Assembly: GCA_020848035.1 (NCBI GenBank)
Contig: JADLAX010000037.1
Span: forward strand, 1 to 53,997
DNA from: Anaerolineae bacterium
GTDB lineage: Bacteria > Chloroflexota > Anaerolineae > Promineifilales > Promineifilaceae
DNA length: 53,997 nucleotides
Direction: 5' to 3'
The translations under genes and the position numbers were made by a program. Below are positions 33,061 to 41,293 of this stretch, in pieces (within the stretch, counting starts at the first letter, position 1; every line of letters begins with the position of its first letter). The notes beneath the pieces were generated by a model. It searched no databases. It worked only from the letters and a program-made list of their open reading frames with translations, and had not been told where the DNA came from.

Positions 33061-34098
33061 TTAAGGGGTAGCGGTGGGCGCTGGGGTTGGCGATGGCTGG
33101 GGCGTGATTGTGGCGGAGGGGGTTGCAGTGGGCGTTACGGCCGTTTCCTCCTCCTCACTCGTTTCTGGTGTCTCTGTCAAATCTGGGGTGGCTTCTACTA
33201 CCTCAGTTTCGGCTGTGGGTCCGGCCATCAGCAGGCTCAGCTCGCGGCTGGCGGCTTCCAAATCCTGGGCGGCGGTGGCCAGACTGGTGGCAAAGCTGCC
33301 CGCCGCCAGGTCCAGGCGGGTTTGCAGCCGCTCCAGGATAACCGCAACGGCCGTATCCGGTTCAGCCGTGAGATTGGCTGCCAGGGTTTGCGCCTGGGTT
33401 ACGGCCGTTGCCGCTCCGGTCACGTCGTCATTCAGCAAGGCGAGGCGGGCATTGGTAAGCACGCCCCACAGCTGAAGCAGGGTAAGGCTTTGTTGGAGTT
33501 CGGCCGTTTCGCGGTCGCGCGCTGCCGCTGTTTCTTCATTTAGGGCCGTCAGGGTTTCGTCTAGCCCGACAAGCTGTAGGCGCAGCTGGTCGACATCGCC
33601 GCCCAGGTCATCAATGCGGCCACCGCTGCGGTTCAGGTCGCTTTGCAAGGCCACCAGGGCGGCCTGCACGGAGGCAAGTTCCTCGGCCAGGTCGCCATTT
33701 TCGGCAATAGCGGTGGCAAGATCGGTCTGGAGGGTGGTGAGCTGTTCGGTTTGTACGGCCGTATCCGCCGCCTGAGTCGCCTGGAGCGACTCCAGCTGGC
33801 TGGTCAGCCGGGCCAGCTCATTTTCTAATTGGTTGATCTGCACCTGCTGCTCCGGGTTACCCTGGGCAAACTCTGTGTTTACCAGGTCGCGCAGCGAATT
33901 TAAATTCTGCTCGTTGGCGTCGATGCGCATGGCCAGGCTGTTGTTAGAGCGCTGAATTTCCAACACGCCCAGATAGCCCGCATACCCCATACCGCCCAAA
34001 ACGGCCGTCAGCAAAACCGCCAAAATAAAAATGAGAAGGGTGGTGCGAATAATCCACCACAGTCGTTGGCCGAAGCTGCGTGGTTGGTTGGTTGTCAT
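33061..34098 (-). CDS. Single-pass membrane coiled-coil protein with Pro/Thr tail
   Basis: A 345-residue protein of unknown function. Residues 14-40 form a membrane helix (WWIIRTTLLIFILAVLLTAV) after a short basic N-terminus; about residues 55-180 are heptad-rich coiled coil (for example VQINQLENELARLTSQLESL), then a helical part and a Thr/Pro/Ala/Glu tail (TPTATPSATITPQPSPTPAP). The coil should lie outside the cell. The second ATG is chosen because GAGGAG lies 7 bp before it. The next gene upstream has the same layout; the two may form a pair. Confidence 0.7.
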   Translation of the reverse strand: MTTNQPRSFGQRLWWIIRTTLLIFILAVLLTAVLGGMGYAGYLGVLEIQRSNNSLAMRIDANEQNLNSLRDLVNTEFAQGNPEQQVQINQLENELARLTSQLESLQATQAADTAVQTEQLTTLQTDLATAIAENGDLAEELASVQAALVALQSDLNRSGGRIDDLGGDVDQLRLQLVGLDETLTALNEETAAARDRETAELQQSLTLLQLWGVLTNARLALLNDDVTGAATAVTQAQTLAANLTAEPDTAVAVILERLQTRLDLAAGSFATSLATAAQDLEAASRELSLLMAGPTAETEVVEATPDLTETPETSEEEETAVTPTATPSATITPQPSPTPAPTATP

Positions 34099-34221
34099 TT
34101 TCAACTCCTCGTTTGTGGTCATCGGAAAAATCCTGCGTTGCTGTGCTTAAAAATGAATCGGCGGCGATGGGCGCACGTGCCTTTGCCCGCCGCAGAAAAC
34201 AAACGTTACGCAGCGGACTGC

Positions 34222-35337
34222 TCAGGGTTGCGGCGCAGGGGTGCTGCTGGGGAAGGCAAACGGCGTGGCGGTGGGCAAGGGGGTACGTGTGGGGGCAACG
34301 GCCGTTGTCACGTCTTCTGGTGTTTCGGTACCGCCAAACGGCGTGGGTGTGTAGGTGGGCGTCAACGTTTCACCAAATGGCGCGGGGGTTGCCGTGCCCT
34401 CCTCCAGATCGTCCAGCAGGCCGCGCAGGCCGTCTAAAAAGCCGGTAAAGGTATCGGCCGCCCCGGCCACTTCATCAATACGCAGCGCTAAATCCCCAGA
34501 GCGCGTCGCCAGGTAGCTGATGATGGCTTCGTTGTTGGCCACATCTTCACTGATGGCCTGGTTGGCTGTGGCAAATTCGTCGGCCAGCGATTCATTGGCC
34601 TCGGCTTCCTCGGTAGCCGCCAGGCTGACGCGGGTAGAAAGCTGGTTCAGCTCGTTGGTCCGGGAAATGATTTCGCTCTCCAACCGTTGCTGCACTGCCT
34701 CGTTTTGCGTGGAATAGCTGAGCGTGCCCTGGTTGATGGCCGCCAGCACAGCCAGGGTAAGCACCGCGCCTAAAATGGCACCGAAGGTGGCCCCCAGCAG
34801 CGTGCTCAGGCAGCCGCGCCGCCGCGATCGTGTCTCCCAATCTACCGCAGGCGGGGCGGGGGCGGCTGGCGCGGCAGGCAGGGCAGCCGAGGCAAAGCTA
34901 GCTGTTTCGCGGCGGGAGGGGGTGGGTGATGGTGGTGGTTGGGGAACGGCCGTTTCCTCCACCCACTCGTCCTGTTCAGCCGCAGCCGCCTCTAGCGGCT
35001 CGCTGGCCGTTACGGGCACGGTTGGTAGCCCAACAGGTTCGTCGTCGGGCGAAAGGTCTATCGGATCGGGCGCGGCCAACAGGAGAATATCTTCCGGCTC
35101 GACTAGCGGGAGGGGAACGGCCGTTGCGCCAATGCCGGGTTCAACCGTCACGCTGGCCTCAAACGTGCGCACCATCTTTTCCGAAATGCCCGGCACGGCG
35201 GCCAGCTCAATCACTTCCTCAAACGGATGCACCGTTTCGCGATACTCGATGATGCGCTGGGCAATAGCTGGCCCGATGCCCGGCAGCGTAGACAGCGTCG
35301 CGGCATCGGCCAGATTGATATTTATTTTGTCGCTCAT
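34222..35337 (-). CDS. Helix-hairpin-helix, membrane and coiled-coil protein
   Basis: A 371-residue protein. Residues 5-60 are a ComEA-like double helix-hairpin-helix (INLADAATLSTLPGIGPAIA and VPGISEKMVRTFE), a Pro/Ala/Glu linker follows, a membrane helix is near residues 178-202 (LGATFGAILGAVLTLAVLAA), then a coiled-coil region and a Pro/Thr tail. ComEA binds DNA outside the cell, but here the HhH part precedes the helix and would be cytoplasmic if the N-terminus is inside, so it may bind DNA or a protein there. GAGGAG before the ATG. Function unknown. Confidence 0.72.
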   Translation of the reverse strand: MSDKININLADAATLSTLPGIGPAIAQRIIEYRETVHPFEEVIELAAVPGISEKMVRTFEASVTVEPGIGATAVPLPLVEPEDILLLAAPDPIDLSPDDEPVGLPTVPVTASEPLEAAAAEQDEWVEETAVPQPPPSPTPSRRETASFASAALPAAPAAPAPPAVDWETRSRRRGCLSTLLGATFGAILGAVLTLAVLAAINQGTLSYSTQNEAVQQRLESEIISRTNELNQLSTRVSLAATEEAEANESLADEFATANQAISEDVANNEAIISYLATRSGDLALRIDEVAGAADTFTGFLDGLRGLLDDLEEGTATPAPFGETLTPTYTPTPFGGTETPEDVTTAVAPTRTPLPTATPFAFPSSTPAPQP

Positions 35338-35664
35338 GGTTTACTCCTCAAGACAAACGGCCGCACCGTGGCCCATCTGCCCTGGCTCGGCGGCAGGGCC
35401 GTTGGTGTGGAGGCGGGGTAGATTCAATGGGAGGTATCCCTGTAAACGTACGGGAAAATGGTTTAGCGTCCAACTCGGACACACCTGTGAGTGTATAACA
35501 ACCTGCTGGTGAGAGACAACCTTTCCTGGACAAACCAGAACCAAAAAGGATTTTTATCAACAGATTCCGCAGGTTTTGCTGATAGAATCTTTTAATCTGC
35601 GAAATCTTTGATTTTTCTCGTTGACCACTGTTAACAAACTGCCTTGGCTTTGTTCGGTGAGCAA
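35338..35664. other. Spacer with degenerate AATCTGCGAAATC-type repeat
   Basis: No gene is supported. Positions 35550-35625 hold a degenerate palindromic repeat (AGATTCCGCAGG and TTTTAATCTGCGAAATC) of the same kind as that inside the next gene at 37203. Confidence 0.45.
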
Positions 35665-37779
35665 TTACTTTTCACCGCAGGCGGCGATGGGTTCACGCCA
35701 GGCATTGTCGGGCAAGGGCTGCCCGGCGTTATCGGTGGCGGGGCTGCGCTGGCCGCTGGCAAAATCGTAGACGCCTACCAGCAGGGTGTGGGCCGTTTGC
35801 CCTTCATCCAGCGCAATTTCTCGCAAATCAAACAATATCCACTCTGGCGTGGCTGCCAACAAGCTGGGGCGAATGCCTAACGGTGGCCCATCTGCCTGCG
35901 CGATGAGACGGCCGTCTGCATCCAGCACCTGCACAAAAACGGAGGTCGTATCAGGGATGTCCGTGTAACGCGGTCGCCAGATTAGCCAGGCGGTAACGAC
36001 CCCATCGCACACTGTTGGACGATCGCCTAATGCGAAATCGTTTGTTGGCCCTTCTAATTTGTATGCATCAAACTCGGCACCTATATTAAAATCTTCAACT
36101 TCATAAGTCCCTGGCAGTGGCCACAGAAAGCCGGTGAAACGTGTTTGTGGCCCGCTTGCTGTATAGTCGGTAATAAAAAACAATCGACTTTTATCTGCCA
36201 AAGGGGGCCAGCTGTGCTGGGCATGGATGCCGTAGGCGTAGGGAGCTGGCGTTTGCAGTTCTGGCACTGCTGCGGCCCAAACTGCCTCTTTGCCGATGCC
36301 ATTGGCGTTGGTAAGTTCTTCCACAAACAGATAATCGCCCAGCATGGACACAAACTCCACACCGATGGCGTAAGTTTTAGGTGGCATGTCTAACCATTGC
36401 GGCAAATTGACAAAAACAACCTCTGTATTAGGGAGGTACACTAAATCGGTAGATTGCGAGACACGCACAGGTTGGGTGAGCTGTTCGTACTGGGTGAGCT
36501 TGGTACGCACAAATTGGCCGCTGGTAAGGAGGATGAAGGTGAGAACGGCCGTCCACACTACCCCTCTCCTCAACACCCCCTCTCCCTTGAGGGAGAGGGC
36601 CGGGGTGAGGGTGGGCCGGGCGGTCCACACCCCCGCCAGCAGCTGCGCCCACAGCAGCGCCACACCGACGCTGCCCAAATAAAGCAGGCGCGGCCCACGC
36701 AGCAAATAGAAGTTGGCCAGCGTCATCCCCAGCAGCAAGCTGGCGGCGGCCCACCAGCCCCAGGCCAGCAGCAGCGGCGCGCGCCAGGTCGGCTGGCGCC
36801 AGGCCAGCCAGGCCGAAATGCCACCCACCAGGCCGCCGCTCAGCACTGTCAGAGCAGCGCCGCTGACGTCCGGCAGCAGATGGGCAAACCAGGCCAGGGG
36901 AAAAACGGCCGCTTGCAGCAGGTACAACCCATTCAGCCACAAGCTGGAGTCGGTGGCTTCCACCACCGTGGCCCGGCTGATGGGCAGCAGCTGGTAGATG
37001 ACCAGGTAAGCGACGCCAGCCAGCAAAAACCAGCGCCACGGCTGACGCGAAAAGTCGTACCAGCGCTGCTGCCAACTGCGCAGCCACTCGGGCTGGGCAC
37101 ACAGCTGCACCAGCGCCGCCAGGCCGCCAAAGAGGACGGCCGTTTCATGGGTCAGCACCATCAGCACAAGCAAAACCCAGGTGAGGATCAGCCAGCGGCG
37201 ACTTTTTTTATCAGCAGATTTCACCGATTGGGCAGATTTTTTCTCCCCTTTCTCTGTGACACTCTGTGACTCCTCCGTGTAACGCTGTGTTCCTACCTTT
37301 TGCGGGGAAACGGCCGTCAGGTACGTGTGCAGCCCCAGCAGCATCAACCCGGTAATGGCCGGATGCACATTATGGCCATACACGGCCACCGCCTGGTAGC
37401 TAAAGGGAAACACGGCAAAAATCGCCCCGGCGGCCAGCGCCCGCCGCCAATCGGCCCACAGCCGCCAGCTCAGCCAGGCCAGCAGCCCGGCGTTGACGGC
37501 GTGCTGCACCACGTTGTTGCCGTGCAGCAGCCACGGCGGATAACCATCAAACAGCTGCTTAATGACCAGCATGGGAAAAAACGTCATGGGGCGGTAGAAG
37601 CCAAATGCTTCGGTAGGCAGCCAGACCGAGGCAAAGTCCAGGCCACCCGCAATGCGAATGTGCAGCAGCGTGTCGTAGATGAGGGGTAGGTGGATGGTGG
37701 GCCAATACAGCCAGCTGGCCAGCAGCATCACCAGCAGGGTGGTCAGCCAGAAGAGGCGCTTTGGCGGGAAATGTAGCAT
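35665..37779 (-). CDS. Large polytopic GT-C-like membrane protein
   Basis: A 704-residue membrane protein, about eleven helices in the first 440 residues and a soluble domain at the end. The first loop (TIHLPLIYDTLLHIRIA, with an acidic residue after the first helix) and the arrangement resemble GT-C glycosyltransferases that use lipid-linked sugars, or their inactive relatives. No closer assignment is possible. Two repeat-derived segments lie inside the frame: about residues 160-193 (TQRYTEESQSVTEKGEKK, positions 37203-37302) and about 390-406 (LTPALSLKGEGVLRRG, 36560-36613). Confidence 0.7.
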   Translation of the reverse strand: MLHFPPKRLFWLTTLLVMLLASWLYWPTIHLPLIYDTLLHIRIAGGLDFASVWLPTEAFGFYRPMTFFPMLVIKQLFDGYPPWLLHGNNVVQHAVNAGLLAWLSWRLWADWRRALAAGAIFAVFPFSYQAVAVYGHNVHPAITGLMLLGLHTYLTAVSPQKVGTQRYTEESQSVTEKGEKKSAQSVKSADKKSRRWLILTWVLLVLMVLTHETAVLFGGLAALVQLCAQPEWLRSWQQRWYDFSRQPWRWFLLAGVAYLVIYQLLPISRATVVEATDSSLWLNGLYLLQAAVFPLAWFAHLLPDVSGAALTVLSGGLVGGISAWLAWRQPTWRAPLLLAWGWWAAASLLLGMTLANFYLLRGPRLLYLGSVGVALLWAQLLAGVWTARPTLTPALSLKGEGVLRRGVVWTAVLTFILLTSGQFVRTKLTQYEQLTQPVRVSQSTDLVYLPNTEVVFVNLPQWLDMPPKTYAIGVEFVSMLGDYLFVEELTNANGIGKEAVWAAAVPELQTPAPYAYGIHAQHSWPPLADKSRLFFITDYTASGPQTRFTGFLWPLPGTYEVEDFNIGAEFDAYKLEGPTNDFALGDRPTVCDGVVTAWLIWRPRYTDIPDTTSVFVQVLDADGRLIAQADGPPLGIRPSLLAATPEWILFDLREIALDEGQTAHTLLVGVYDFASGQRSPATDNAGQPLPDNAWREPIAACGEK
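36560..36613. repeat. Palindromic CCCTCTCCC-type element inside a coding sequence
   Basis: CCCTCTCCCTTGAGGGAGAGGG with flanking CCCC and GGGG is a small palindromic element of a kind that recurs in bacterial genomes. It is in frame and gives the peptide LTPALSLKGEGV. A relative lies at 46799-46866. Confidence 0.7.
37203..37302. repeat. Repeat-derived insert inside the GT-C-like gene
   Basis: Two adjoining low-complexity units: one like ATCAGCAGATTTCACCGATT and one like TCTGTGACTCCTCCGTGTAA. Such sequences are normally intergenic. They code for a polar, charged loop with several Lys, Ser and Glu between two helices. Confidence 0.6.
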
Positions 37780-37792
37780 GTTACTCCAGGGG

Positions 37793-37936
37793 GTGACAGG
37801 GTGAAGGGGTGAAGGGGTGAATTTGTCATTGGTTTTTTGTAGACCTCCCTACTTGCCACTCGCAACTTGCAAACTTGCCACTTGCAAACTTGCAACCTTG
37901 CCACTTGCAAACTTGCAACCTGCCACCTGCAACCCT
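37793..37936. repeat. 7- and 8-bp tandem repeats upstream of the GT-C-like gene
   Basis: Octamers of AGGGTGAA/GGGGTGAA type (37793-37825) and then about ten units of ACTTGCA, ACTTGCC, ACCTGCA type (37853-37936). Confidence 0.8.
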
Positions 37937-37946
37937 TCCACTTCTC

Positions 37947-38642
37947 TCACAGTCGCGTCACGTGCTCAAGGCCGTCTGGGGTGGCGAAGATGACGTCGGT
38001 GGCCATGTTGAGAAAGAGGCCATGCTCAACCACGCCGGGCTGCTGGCGGATGGCGGCGGCCAGCTGGTAAGGATCAGCGATGGGGCCAAGATAGCAGTCG
38101 AGAATGATGTTGTTTTCGTCGGTGCGGAACGGCCGTTTGTCAGCCCCATCCAGCCGCATTTCCACCCGCGCCCCCAAGGATTGCAGGTAATCGCCCACGG
38201 GGCGCGCAGCAAAGGGAATCACTTCCACCGGCACGGGGGCTTTGCTGCCCAACTGCGTCACCCGCTTGCTGTGGTCAGCCACAATGACAAAGCGCCGGGA
38301 AACGGCCGCTACAATCTTCTCCCGCAGCAGCGCCCCACCCAACCCTTTAATCACATCCAGATTGGGATCGGCCTCGTCGGCCCCATCAATTGTTATGTCA
38401 ATCACTGGGTGGGTATCAAACGTCACCAGGGGAATTTGCAGTGAGCGGGCTTCGGCGGCGGTAGCTTCGGAAGTAGGAATGGCCACGATGTGGCGCAGCT
38501 GCCCCGCTTGCAGCAGACGACCTACCGCACGCACGGCGTGAACGGCCGTACTGCCCGTCCCCAGCCCCACCACCATGCCAGATTGAATAAACGTCACGGC
38601 CTGTTCGGCGGCCTGCACCTTTAGTTCCGCAATGTCACGCAT
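37947..38642 (-). CDS. rpiA: Ribose-5-phosphate isomerase A
   Basis: A 231-residue enzyme that interconverts ribose-5-phosphate and ribulose-5-phosphate in the pentose phosphate pathway. Motifs: GLGTGSTA (phosphate loop), DGADEADPNLDVIKGLGGAL and LREKIVA, and FLNMATDVIFATPDG at the end. The start at 38642 follows GGGAG; the frame is open further upstream. A dehydrogenase for 6-phosphogluconate is encoded 1.7 kb away, in the same pathway. Confidence 0.94.
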   Translation of the reverse strand: MRDIAELKVQAAEQAVTFIQSGMVVGLGTGSTAVHAVRAVGRLLQAGQLRHIVAIPTSEATAAEARSLQIPLVTFDTHPVIDITIDGADEADPNLDVIKGLGGALLREKIVAAVSRRFVIVADHSKRVTQLGSKAPVPVEVIPFAARPVGDYLQSLGARVEMRLDGADKRPFRTDENNIILDCYLGPIADPYQLAAAIRQQPGVVEHGLFLNMATDVIFATPDGLEHVTRL

Positions 38643-38689
38643 TTCGACTCCCTCGCGAATTTTGGGTCTTACGAATTTCGAGGGGTGAT

Positions 38690-38746
38690 GTGTGAAGCGT
38701 GAAACGTGATTCACCTCTGGTCACGCATCACGTTTCACGTTTCACA
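38690..38746. repeat. CGTGAAA heptamers in inverted orientation
   Basis: GTGAAGCGTGAAACGTGA and TCACGTTTCACGTTTCAC face each other and can fold into a hairpin. The same pair occurs at 40285-40331 and one arm at 23395-23409. Confidence 0.7.
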
Positions 38747-38783
38747 GCTGTCGATCCCCTAAAATCCTAAAGAGCCTGAATTT

Positions 38784-39269
38784 TTAAACTTTATTGGTCA
38801 TCGCCGAAAGCACCTGCCGAACCTGCGCCGCTACCGCATCCATCGTCGCCTCGTCCACACGATCCTCGGCGGTTGGCTTGGCATATTCCATGATTTTTGG
38901 CCCGCGCCGCTCCTCCGGCTGGTCGTCCAGGCGCGGCACAACATGCACATGCACATGGGGATGGTTGGGATGCTCGGCAAACTGGAGAACGTAGGTTTTG
39001 CGGCAGCCGGTCACCTGCCGCAGTGCCAGGGAAACGTCACGCAGCAGCACGCCCAGCTCGGCCGCTTCGGCCTCGCTCATTTCATCAATGGCGGCAATGT
39101 GACGGTGCGCCACCAGCACCAGCCATCCAGGCAAAGACGTGTTCGAATGATGCACCACATCCCAGTAACGTGTCCTGAAGATGTTGTCCCACAAAGGCGC
39201 TTTCCCTTTGTCGCGCCGTTCCGTGAGTTCACAGGTCAGACAATCGGTTACCTTCTTTTTACGTTTCAC
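38784..39269 (-). CDS. HIT-family nucleotide hydrolase or transferase
   Basis: A 161-residue histidine-triad protein; HVHVHVVPR is the triad, and WLVLVAHRHIAAIDEMS and NHPHVH are typical. HIT proteins act on nucleotide phosphoramidates or dinucleoside polyphosphates. The N-terminus (VTDCLTCELTERRDKGKAPL) has the CxxC common in this subgroup, which may bind zinc. Confidence 0.88.
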   Translation of the reverse strand: MKRKKKVTDCLTCELTERRDKGKAPLWDNIFRTRYWDVVHHSNTSLPGWLVLVAHRHIAAIDEMSEAEAAELGVLLRDVSLALRQVTGCRKTYVLQFAEHPNHPHVHVHVVPRLDDQPEERRGPKIMEYAKPTAEDRVDEATMDAVAAQVRQVLSAMTNKV

Positions 39270-39283
39270 TGGCTTTTTCTCAT

Positions 39284-39436
39284 GGGCGAGGCAGGTGCGG
39301 GATTGATGGTTTGTGTGGCCAGAGTGTCATCCACTACCTCGCTTTTCACTTCTTACTTTGCACTGGGTTTTCTTGGGCGAGGCAGGTGGGAGAATGATCC
39401 TTTGAGTGATCAGAGTATCGCCCACCTGCCTCGCCC
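39284..39436. repeat. Tandem pair of palindromic GGGCGAGGCAGGTG elements
   Basis: Unit 2: GGGCGAGGCAGGTGGG (39375-39390) and its exact complement (39421-39436) with a 30-bp loop. Unit 1: GGGCGAGGCAGGTG at 39284-39297 and a degenerate right arm at 39331-39342. TTTTCAC heptamers separate them. No coding content. Confidence 0.75.
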
Positions 39437-39450
39437 CTACTTTTCACTTT

Positions 39451-40248
39451 TTACTTTTCACTACTATCCCCAGGCAGCGACAACATGCCGGTATCCTTGC
39501 GCCGCCGGGCGGCCGTTTCGGCAATGTCGTCCTGGCTGCTGGGCGACAGCATCATCCAGCGGCGGAAGGTGCGGCGGTCGAACGAAACCACCTTAACACG
39601 AGTAACGGCCGTTACCGTGGCAATGCGCTCCACCCCTTCCAACAGCCCAATTTCGCCAAAATAGTCACCAGCCGTCAGGTGCGCGACCTGGTGCATCTTG
39701 TTGGTGCCATCTACGTGGGTCACGGCGACAAACCCTTCCACAATCACATAAAAGCGGTCGGGCAGCTCACCCTGCCGAATGATAACCGTACCGGCTTCAT
39801 ACTGCTCGGCGGATTCAACGGCCGTTTCCACCAAATCGTCGGGAATTTTGTTAACATCAAAATAGGGCACCGGTTCCAGCGGACCAGTATCGCGGGTGCG
39901 CTCGGCGGCCAGGGCCTTAATTTCCTGGGCCACCAGCGTCGAACCCTCGATCCAGCTGCGAAACGTCTGGTAATCCATGGCCATCACGTCAACGGCCGTT
40001 TCCGCCCGCACCGTGGCCATACGTCGGCTTTGGTGGAGCAGCCCCACCTCGCCAAAAAAATCGCCTGGGCCTAAGTGATCAATTACCGCATCCAGGCCAT
40101 CGGGCGGCTGCAACACCACCTCAACCTGCCCACGCGTGACGATGTAAAACTTATCGGGCACGTCACCCTGTCGGATAATGTCGGCACCTGCGGCAAAATG
40201 TTCCGGGCCAAATTTGGGTTTGTTTTCCAACATAGACGATTTATTCAT
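39451..40248 (-). CDS. Protein with two cyclic-nucleotide-binding domains
   Basis: A 265-residue soluble protein made of two cNMP-binding beta-barrels (about 14-130 and 138-245), each with a phosphate-binding cassette core (GDFFGEVGLLHQSRRMATVR and GDYFGEIGLLEGVERIATVT, Glu and Arg kept). No helix-turn-helix, kinase or transporter domain, so it may be an adaptor. The C-terminus is short and basic. Ligand unknown; cAMP is plausible. Confidence 0.87.
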   Translation of the reverse strand: MNKSSMLENKPKFGPEHFAAGADIIRQGDVPDKFYIVTRGQVEVVLQPPDGLDAVIDHLGPGDFFGEVGLLHQSRRMATVRAETAVDVMAMDYQTFRSWIEGSTLVAQEIKALAAERTRDTGPLEPVPYFDVNKIPDDLVETAVESAEQYEAGTVIIRQGELPDRFYVIVEGFVAVTHVDGTNKMHQVAHLTAGDYFGEIGLLEGVERIATVTAVTRVKVVSFDRRTFRRWMMLSPSSQDDIAETAARRRKDTGMLSLPGDSSEK

Positions 40249-40284
40249 TCCTGGGTCTTGAGGAATTCACGAGATTGACAATCC

Positions 40285-40331
40285 ATGAAACGTGAAACGT
40301 GAAGTCATACGGTCACGTTTCACGTTTCACG
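40285..40331. repeat. CGTGAAA inverted heptamer repeat, second copy
   Basis: GAAACGTGAAACGTGAAG and TCACGTTTCACGTTTCACG face each other between the cNMP-domain gene and gnd. Confidence 0.7.
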
Positions 40332-40358
40332 CCAAAATCCATAAATTACTAAAGAGCC

Positions 40359-41273
40359 TTAATCCTCAGTCTTAATGACGGCGTGGCCGCCAAACTGATG
40401 CCGCATGGCGGCCAACAGGCGGGCAGCAAAACTTTCATCCTGGCGGCTCACAAAGCGGGCAAACAGGGAATGGGTAATGATCGGCGCAGGCACGTCCAGG
40501 TCAATCGCCTCAAACACCGTCCAGCGCCCTTCGCCGCTGTCGGGCACAAACCCTTTGATGCCGCTGAGATCGGCGTCTTCAGCCAGGGCGTTGGCGGTTA
40601 AATCCAGCAGCCAGGAGCGCACCACACTGCCAAAGCGCCAGATTTCGGCCACCTGGTGTAAATCCAGGCCCATTTCTGTCTTGGCTTTCATGATTTCAAA
40701 GCCTTCGGCATACGCCTGCATCAGGCCGTACTCGATGCCGTTGTGGACCATCTTCACGAAGTGCCCGGCACCGCTGGGGCCGACGTGACCCCAGCCTATG
40801 TCGGCAGCGGGGGCCAGAGTTTGCAGGGCGGGGGTTAGTTGAGCAACGGCCGTTTCCGACCCACCCACCATCATGCTGTACCCTTCTTTTAATCCCCAGA
40901 CGCCGCCGCTGGTGCCCACATCAACATAGCCAATGCCTGTGGCGGTCAGGATTTGGCCGCGCCGGATGGTGTCTTTGTAGTTGCTGTTGCCACCGTCTAC
41001 CACCAGGTCGCCCGCGCCAAACATCTGCCCCAGCTCCGAGACGACACTTTCCGTCGGGCCGCCAGCGGGCACCATCACCCAGGCCACGCGCGGCGGCGCC
41101 AGCTTTTCTACCACTTCAGCCAGGGAGTAGGCGGGAACGAGACCCACATCGGCGGCAAGCTGGTTGGTAACGGCCGTATCCAGGTTATACCCCACCACCT
41201 CATGGCCGCCCTGAATCAACCGCGTTGCCATGTTTGCGCCCATCTTGCCCAGGCCAATCATTGCTAACTTCAT
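40359..41273 (-). CDS. gnd: 6-phosphogluconate dehydrogenase, decarboxylating (short type)
   Basis: A 304-residue enzyme converting 6-phosphogluconate to ribulose-5-phosphate. GLGKMGANMATRL is the NAD(P) loop, VDGGNSNYKDT and GTSGGVWG the substrate site, GHFVKMVHNGIEYG the catalytic lysine helix. The length is that of the YqeC/GndA short type, which tends to use NAD. ATG at 41273 is preferred after GGAAAG; the frame is open 22 codons further. Close to the debranching-enzyme gene upstream (20 bp). Confidence 0.92.
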   Translation of the reverse strand: MKLAMIGLGKMGANMATRLIQGGHEVVGYNLDTAVTNQLAADVGLVPAYSLAEVVEKLAPPRVAWVMVPAGGPTESVVSELGQMFGAGDLVVDGGNSNYKDTIRRGQILTATGIGYVDVGTSGGVWGLKEGYSMMVGGSETAVAQLTPALQTLAPAADIGWGHVGPSGAGHFVKMVHNGIEYGLMQAYAEGFEIMKAKTEMGLDLHQVAEIWRFGSVVRSWLLDLTANALAEDADLSGIKGFVPDSGEGRWTVFEAIDLDVPAPIITHSLFARFVSRQDESFAARLLAAMRHQFGGHAVIKTED

Positions 41274-41293
41274 CTTACTTTCCTTCACCAAAC

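Noticed and set aside
36560..36613. Insertion sequence in the GT-C-like gene
   Set aside because: Only a short palindrome; no transposase or target duplication, and the reading frame is kept.
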